From Acidobacteriaceae bacterium (GTDB lineage: Bacteria > Acidobacteriota > Terriglobia > Terriglobales > Acidobacteriaceae): a DNA stretch of 36,119 bases. Positions within the stretch are counted from its first letter, which is position 1. Every line of letters begins with the position of its first letter. The stretch covers positions 1 to 36,119 of the forward strand of contig JAUTWX010000032.1 in assembly GCA_030838385.1 (NCBI GenBank). Direction: 5' to 3'. Below, piece after piece: positions 31,732 to 36,119 of the stretch. The translations under genes and the position numbers were made by a program. The notes beneath the pieces are model-generated. The model saw only the letters and a program-made list of their open reading frames with translations. It made no database searches and was not told the origin of the DNA.

Positions 31732-34572
31732 ATGCTCTCTGGCTTTTCTCGTGGCGCACGCGTGTGCCTTGCCGCGGCTGCTCTCGCACTCACGACCGTT
31801 GCACTGGCGCAGCCCGCACCCAAGCTTGCTCCGACGAAGCCTCTAAAGGTCCCTGCGCTTACCTATGAGCGCTACACCCTGCCCAATGGATTGACCGTGC
31901 TGCTGCACGAAGATCATCGCCTGCCGCTGGTTGCGGTAGACCTGTGGTATCACGTTGGGCCGGTGAACGAGGCGAAGGGCCGCACCGGATTCGCGCACCT
32001 CTTCGAGCACATGATGTTCGAGGGCTCCGAGCACGTGGGCGAGAAGGCGCACTTCCGCTATCTGGAAGGCGCGGGCGCGACAGACATCAACGGCACCACG
32101 GACTTCGACCGCACGAATTATTTCGAGACCGTCCCCAGCAATGAGCTGGAGCTTGCCCTGTGGCTGGAGAGCGACCGCATGGGCTTCCTGCTGGAGAAGC
32201 TGGATCGCGAGAAGCTGACCAATCAGCGCGATGTGGTGCGCAACGAGCGGCGCCAGGGCGAGAACCAGCCTTACGAGCTGAGCGATGAGCAGGTGTATCA
32301 CCAGCTCTTCGCGCCGGATCATCCGTATTACGGCTCGGTGATCGGCTCGCATGCGGACATCGAGGCCGCACGGCTGATGGATGTGCGCAACTTCTTCCGC
32401 AACTACTACACGCCGAACAATGCGAATATCGCCATCGCGGGCGACTTCGATAAGGCGAAGCTGAAGCAATTGGTGGAGCGATATTTCGGCCCGATTCCCA
32501 GGGGGCCCGAACCGCCGCCGGTCACCGTGACGACCGCGCCCATTGCCAGCCAGAAGACTGCCACCGTCACGGATACAGTTCAGTTACCACGTGTCAGTTA
32601 TGCGTGGCTGATGCCGCCCGCCTTCCAGCCTGGCGACGCCGATGCGGAGATGCTGATGAACATTCTCGGCGGCGGCAAGGCGAGCCGGCTCTATCGCAAG
32701 CTGGTGTATGAGAAGCAGATCGCGCAGAGCGCAGAGTGCCAATTGAATTCGCTGCGCCTGGGCTCGGTGGCGCAGTGCGATGTGATTGCGCGGCCGGGCG
32801 TGAAGCCGGAGGACCTGCAGCGGGAAATTGAAGTGGAGCTGCGCGCCGTTCGCGAGCAGGGCCCCTCGCAGGCGGAGCTGGATGGCGCGCGGAACTCCCA
32901 TCTGACGGGCTTGATCAGCGGATTGCAGCGCCTGGGCGGCTTTGGCGGCGTGGCCGATCGCATGGACTACTACAACTACTACACCGGCGATCCGGGCTAT
33001 CTGGTGAAGGATGTCGCGCGCTTCCAGCATGTGTCGGTTGCTTCCTTGCGCAGGCTGGCGCAGGCCGACCTTGTCGATGCAAAGAGCGTTGTGGTGACCA
33101 CGGTGCAGGGCGAAAAAGTGACGCACGATGTGCCGCGCAGCCCAGCGGACACGGACGCGACTGTGAAGGTGGAGAATCCCTATCCGGCATCGTTTGAAAC
33201 CGCGCAGGACTGGCGCAAGGGTGCGCCCTCGCCCGGGCCGCTGCCTCAAGTCCACCTGCCAGTGCCGAAGGTCTTCACGCTGGACAATGGACTGCATGTG
33301 TACCTGGTCGAAGACCACGCGCTGCCGGTGCTCAACGCGAGCGTGGTGACGCTAGCCGGGGGCGATGCAAATCCTGCGAACAAGCCCGGTCTGGCGAGCT
33401 TCACCTCGGGCATGCTGACGGAGGGAACGCGCGATCGCTCTGCAACCGAGATCGCGGATGCGGCAGATCATCTCGGCGCACAGCTCAAATCGCAGGCCGT
33501 CGTCGACAACTCGGACTTGTCGATGGACGCGTTGAGCAACACGACGGATGCAACCTTCGATCTGCTCTCCGACATGAGCGAGCATCCGGCGTTCGCGAAA
33601 CAGGAAGTAGACCGCGTTCGCAAGCAGCAGTTGACGGGCATTCTGCAGGAGGCGGACGAGCCGATTGCGGCGACGCTGCGCGTGGCCGTGAAGGCGCTGT
33701 ACGGAGATTCGCCGTACGGCTACCCCGCAATCGGTACGACGGCGTCCGTCAAGGCCATCACCCGCGAGGACATTGCCGGCTTCTGGAACGCGCACTATGG
33801 GCCGCAGACCTCCGCACTAGTGCTGACCGGCGACATCACGGAGCAGGAGGCACGGGCGCAGGCGGACAAATACTTCGGCGTGTGGAAGAGCTCGGCGGCG
33901 GCGGCGGTGGCTTCGGTCCCTGAGCCATCTGCACCGGAGCGCAAGCTGATCCTGGTGGACAAGCCGGGTTCGCCGCAGACCGTGCTGCTCGCCTTCGGAC
34001 TGGGCGTGCCGCGTTCCGCGCCCGACTATCCGAGCATTCAGATCATGAACGATGTGCTGGGCGGGCTGTTCTCCTCACGACTCAACATGAATCTGCGCGA
34101 GGCGCACGGCTACACGTATGGCGCCGTCTCGCGATTTACCTTCAATCGCTTTGGCGGCCCCGTCTTTGCGGGGGCGCAGGTGCGGACAGATGTGACCGCT
34201 CCGGCTGGGAAGGAGCTATTTGCGGAGCTGGATCGCATCACCACCGATCCGCCGAGCCCGGCGGAACTGAAGCTGGCGCAGGACTCGCAGATACGCTCGG
34301 TGCCGGGGCAGTTCGAGACGGCCAAGGGAACATCGGCGCGCATTGGCCAGCTCTTCGTCTTCAAGCTGCCGGACAACTACTACGCGAGCTTGCCGGGCCG
34401 GTTTGCAGCGGTGACTCGGGAAGAGGTGAAGCAGGCGGCCATCGACCACATCCATCCCAAACAGATGATCGTCGTCGCAGTAGGGGATCGCGCAAAGATA
34501 GAGCCTGGGTTGAAGGAGCTGAATCTTGGGCCAATTGAGTATCGCGATGCTTCGGGCGATCCTGTGAAGTAG
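31732..34572 (+). CDS. Exported M16-family zinc metallopeptidase (pitrilysin type, double domain)
   Basis: A 946-residue exported protease. ATG 31732 follows GGGGGA by five bases and yields a signal peptide at 1-26 (VCLAAAALALTTVALA). The N-terminal M16 half carries the inverted zinc motif H89-L-F-E92-H93 and the probable third ligand Glu172 in VVRNERRQGENQP. The C-terminal half repeats the fold (VFTLDNGLHVYLVEDHALPV) but has LASFTSGM where the zinc motif would be, so it is the non-catalytic half; it bears a substrate-binding Arg/Tyr pair candidate in LREAHGYTYGAVS. This active/inactive pairing is normal for M16B-like enzymes that close as a clamshell over peptides. The gene is monocistronic, ending at a strong terminator. 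Confidence 0.94.
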   Translation: MLSGFSRGARVCLAAAALALTTVALAQPAPKLAPTKPLKVPALTYERYTLPNGLTVLLHEDHRLPLVAVDLWYHVGPVNEAKGRTGFAHLFEHMMFEGSEHVGEKAHFRYLEGAGATDINGTTDFDRTNYFETVPSNELELALWLESDRMGFLLEKLDREKLTNQRDVVRNERRQGENQPYELSDEQVYHQLFAPDHPYYGSVIGSHADIEAARLMDVRNFFRNYYTPNNANIAIAGDFDKAKLKQLVERYFGPIPRGPEPPPVTVTTAPIASQKTATVTDTVQLPRVSYAWLMPPAFQPGDADAEMLMNILGGGKASRLYRKLVYEKQIAQSAECQLNSLRLGSVAQCDVIARPGVKPEDLQREIEVELRAVREQGPSQAELDGARNSHLTGLISGLQRLGGFGGVADRMDYYNYYTGDPGYLVKDVARFQHVSVASLRRLAQADLVDAKSVVVTTVQGEKVTHDVPRSPADTDATVKVENPYPASFETAQDWRKGAPSPGPLPQVHLPVPKVFTLDNGLHVYLVEDHALPVLNASVVTLAGGDANPANKPGLASFTSGMLTEGTRDRSATEIADAADHLGAQLKSQAVVDNSDLSMDALSNTTDATFDLLSDMSEHPAFAKQEVDRVRKQQLTGILQEADEPIAATLRVAVKALYGDSPYGYPAIGTTASVKAITREDIAGFWNAHYGPQTSALVLTGDITEQEARAQADKYFGVWKSSAAAAVASVPEPSAPERKLILVDKPGSPQTVLLAFGLGVPRSAPDYPSIQIMNDVLGGLFSSRLNMNLREAHGYTYGAVSRFTFNRFGGPVFAGAQVRTDVTAPAGKELFAELDRITTDPPSPAELKLAQDSQIRSVPGQFETAKGTSARIGQLFVFKLPDNYYASLPGRFAAVTREEVKQAAIDHIHPKQMIVVAVGDRAKIEPGLKELNLGPIEYRDASGDPVK

Positions 34573-34580
34573 TAGTAAGG

Positions 34581-34617
34581 AAAAAGGCCGGAACGGCGAT
34601 GCCGTTCCGGCCTTTTT
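34581..34617. terminator. Bidirectional terminator between the M16 peptidase gene and ilvE
   Basis: A 17-bp uninterrupted palindromic stem: AAAAAGGCCGGAACGGC (34581-34597) with its exact reverse complement (34601-34617), loop GAT. It has T-runs on both strands and sits between convergent genes, so it serves both. Confidence 0.94.
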
Positions 34618-34638
34618 GTATTCGCGGCCAAGTCGCGT

Positions 34639-35580
34639 TCAGGCGCCGACTGGTTCCGCAGCGCGTACGTTGACCGGGCTGAGCCAGTTGTAGCGATCCG
34701 GGCGCGTGCCGTTGACGATGCCAAAGAATTCTTCTGCTAGTTGATGCGTGATGGGACCCGTCTTGCCATCCTTGACCAGGATGCGGTCGACCGAGCGGAT
34801 GGGCGTGACCTCGGCCGCGGTGCCGGTGAAGAAGACCTCGTCTGCGATGTAGAGGATCTCGCGGGGCAGGGGCTGCTCAACGACCGGGATGCCAAGGTGG
34901 CGGGCCAGGGTGAGGACCGAGTCACGGGTGATGCCGCTGAGTACAGAGTTAGCGAGCGGCGTGGTGTAGATGGTCGATCCGCGCACGACGAAGAGGTTCT
35001 CGCCCGAGCCCTCGGAGAGATTGCCGTTCACATCGAGCGCGATGCCCTCGTTGTAGCCGTTGAGGTCGGCTTCCATGCGGATAAGCTGCGAATTCAGGTA
35101 GTTGCCGCCGGCCTTGGCGAGCGAGGGCATGGTGTTGGGCGCGAGGCGGTTCCAAGAGGAGATGCAGACGTCCGCGCCGGCATCGCCCGGAACGTATTTG
35201 CCCCACGGATAGTTCACGATGTATGTCTCGACGGGGCAGCCCTTGGGGTTGACGCCGATCTCGCCGTAGCCGCGGAAGGAGATGGGCCGCACGTAGCAGG
35301 GCGCGATGCCGTTGACTTCCACCAGCTCGATGACGGCGGCGTTCAACTGCTCGAGCGTGTAGGGAATTTCCATGCGGTAGATGCGCGCCGAGTCGAGCAG
35401 GCGCTGCATGTGCTCCGGCAGACGGAAGATGGCTGCGCCGCCCGGCTGCTTGTAGCAGCGCAGGCCTTCGAAGACCGATGAGCCGTAGTGCAGCACGTGG
35501 CTCATCACGTGCACCTGTGCCTTCTCCCAGGGGATGAGTTTTCCGTTGTGCCAGATGTTGGCTGTGGTCTGGATCGGCAT
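34639..35580 (-). CDS. ilvE: Branched-chain amino-acid aminotransferase
   Basis: A 313-residue cytosolic fold-type IV PLP aminotransferase that interconverts Val, Leu and Ile with their 2-keto acids. Features are the N-terminal IWHNGKLIPWEKAQVHVMSH, VLHYGSSVFEGLRCY, the Schiff-base Lys156 in LAKAGGNYLNSQL and the phosphate-site LSEGSGENLFVVRG. SVLSGITRDSVLTLARHLGI and TGTAAEVTPIRSVDR also match the family. Start ATG 35580 is preceded by AAGGAG; a further ATG four bases upstream is out of frame. A TATAAT at 35630-35635 on this strand probably drives the gene. There is no adjacent ilv or leu gene, so it is a stand-alone locus. Confidence 0.96.
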   Translation of the reverse strand: MPIQTTANIWHNGKLIPWEKAQVHVMSHVLHYGSSVFEGLRCYKQPGGAAIFRLPEHMQRLLDSARIYRMEIPYTLEQLNAAVIELVEVNGIAPCYVRPISFRGYGEIGVNPKGCPVETYIVNYPWGKYVPGDAGADVCISSWNRLAPNTMPSLAKAGGNYLNSQLIRMEADLNGYNEGIALDVNGNLSEGSGENLFVVRGSTIYTTPLANSVLSGITRDSVLTLARHLGIPVVEQPLPREILYIADEVFFTGTAAEVTPIRSVDRILVKDGKTGPITHQLAEEFFGIVNGTRPDRYNWLSPVNVRAAEPVGA

Positions 35581-35629
35581 GCATGCTCCTTGCTCGGACT
35601 GCAGTAGGTTCTCGGTGTCGTTCTTCTCG

Positions 35630-35635
35630 ATTATA
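35630..35635 (-). promoter_or_regulatory. -10 element (TATAAT) upstream of ilvE
   Basis: A perfect TATAAT on the minus strand about 50 bases before the ilvE ATG, preceded by GC-rich sequence without a -35 match at normal spacing. It may be a weak or sequence-context-dependent promoter. Confidence 0.5.
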
Positions 35636-35679
35636 GGGGAGGGCGCAGCGGTGCGGTGCGGCCCGTTCCGACACGGATG

Positions 35680-36119
35680 CTACTCGTCGCGCAGCGCCTC
35701 TACCGGCGGGATGATGGAGGCGCGCCACGCTGGAATGTAGGATGCCGCCGCGCCAATGAGACAGAGGACGAGCAGGACGCCCGCGTAAGTCCACACATCG
35801 GAGGCGGTGACGTTGTAGAGAAAGCCGGAGAGCAGGCGCCCGCTCAGCGCGGAGAGCACCAGTCCTGCGACCACCAGGCCGGCGGCGATCATGGCAGCGC
35901 CCTGGCGCAGCACCATCTGCAGCACGGAGGCGCGTGGTGCGCCCAGCGCCAGCCGGATGCCGATCTCGCGCCGCCGGTAGCCCACGAGTTGCGCGAGCAC
36001 GCCATAGAGGCCGGTGATGACCATCAGGGCGGCCAGGGCGGCGAAGGCCCCAGTGATGAACAGGCCGAGCCGGTTGGTGAAGTCGCTTTTATCCACCGTC
36101 TCCTTCAACGTTTCGAAGT
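35680..36119 (-). CDS. FtsX/MacB-like ABC transporter permease, C-terminal part (5' end outside window)
   Basis: The last about 145 codons of a permease that continues past the right edge of the window. Three hydrophobic helices are visible: LFITGAFAALAALMVITGLY with VLAQLV, the segment AAMIAAGLVVAGLVLSALSG and VWTYAGVLLVLCLIGAAASY, with the coupling-region signature YRRREIGIRLALGAPRASVL between the first two. The ending PAWRASIIPPVEALRDE is characteristic of acidobacterial 'duplicated orphan permeases' (ADOP), which are FtsX-type proteins with two permease repeats and usually a nearby MacB-like ATPase or none. The missing N-terminal region would decide this. The cargo is unknown. Confidence 0.88.
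   Translation of the reverse strand, partial: FETLKETVDKSDFTNRLGLFITGAFAALAALMVITGLYGVLAQLVGYRRREIGIRLALGAPRASVLQMVLRQGAAMIAAGLVVAGLVLSALSGRLLSGFLYNVTASDVWTYAGVLLVLCLIGAAASYIPAWRASIIPPVEALRDE

Overview
The window looks like an ordinary chromosomal stretch of a GC-rich member of the Acidobacteriota, most likely class Terriglobia (Granulicella/Terriglobus/Edaphobacter-like). The reasons are the mix of housekeeping genes with acidobacterial-style accessory genes (a secreted DUF4252 protein, paired toast-rack/DUF4097-like secreted proteins, M61 and M16 peptidases, and an orphan MacB/FtsX-type permease) and a short dispersed repeat of the TGTCATTCTGAGC type. This placement is inferred from protein character, not from a database search. 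I see no tRNA, rRNA, CRISPR array, insertion sequence, prophage or attachment site.

Layout. Positions 1-1100 hold the end of the ribosomal-protein/RNA polymerase operon (rpoA C-terminus, rplQ, a strong terminator). Positions 1100-5500 hold a structured intergenic region, a DUF4252 protein and guaB on the minus strand, and a divergent pair of secreted beta-repeat proteins on the plus strand. Positions 5590-9330 hold a secreted esterase, a membrane-anchored J-domain protein with a regular cysteine repeat, and a secreted protein of unknown function. Positions 9333-15390 hold the rimP-nusA-infB translation/transcription operon, with its own promoter and an apparent terminator-type attenuator in the leader. 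From 24887 back to 15407 a long minus-strand run reads PLP decarboxylase, PLP-binding YggS, sodium/solute symporter, ylxP (DUF503), rbfA, nrnA, DUF5996, AraC-type regulator and M61 peptidase. It carries the ylxP-rbfA-nrnA half of the classical nusA-infB-rbfA operon, inverted relative to infB. Positions 25034-27818 are a minus-strand group of poorly characterised envelope genes: a 54-codon secreted peptide, a seven-helix membrane protein, a membrane-anchored helical protein and an acyltransferase. Positions 27969-34572 hold trxB, a 66-residue protein, a secreted protein, a type II NADH dehydrogenase and an M16 peptidase. Positions 34581-36119 hold a shared terminator, ilvE and the C-terminal end of an ABC permease.

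How the genes work together. The core theme is gene expression: RNA polymerase alpha, L17, RimP (30S maturation), NusA (elongation, pausing and termination), IF2, RbfA (30S maturation) and NrnA (nanoRNA degradation). Purine (GuaB) and branched-chain amino acid (IlvE) metabolism and redox functions (TrxB, NDH-2) are interspersed. The remaining genes are mostly exported or membrane proteins.

The most interesting leads are (1) a promoter followed by a perfect GNRA-loop intrinsic terminator about 26 bases before rimP, consistent with attenuation of the nusA operon; (2) the J-domain protein, whose C-terminal half has three exact-period 47-residue repeats each with a C-x14-C pair; and (3) the short secreted peptide placed directly before a seven-helix membrane protein.
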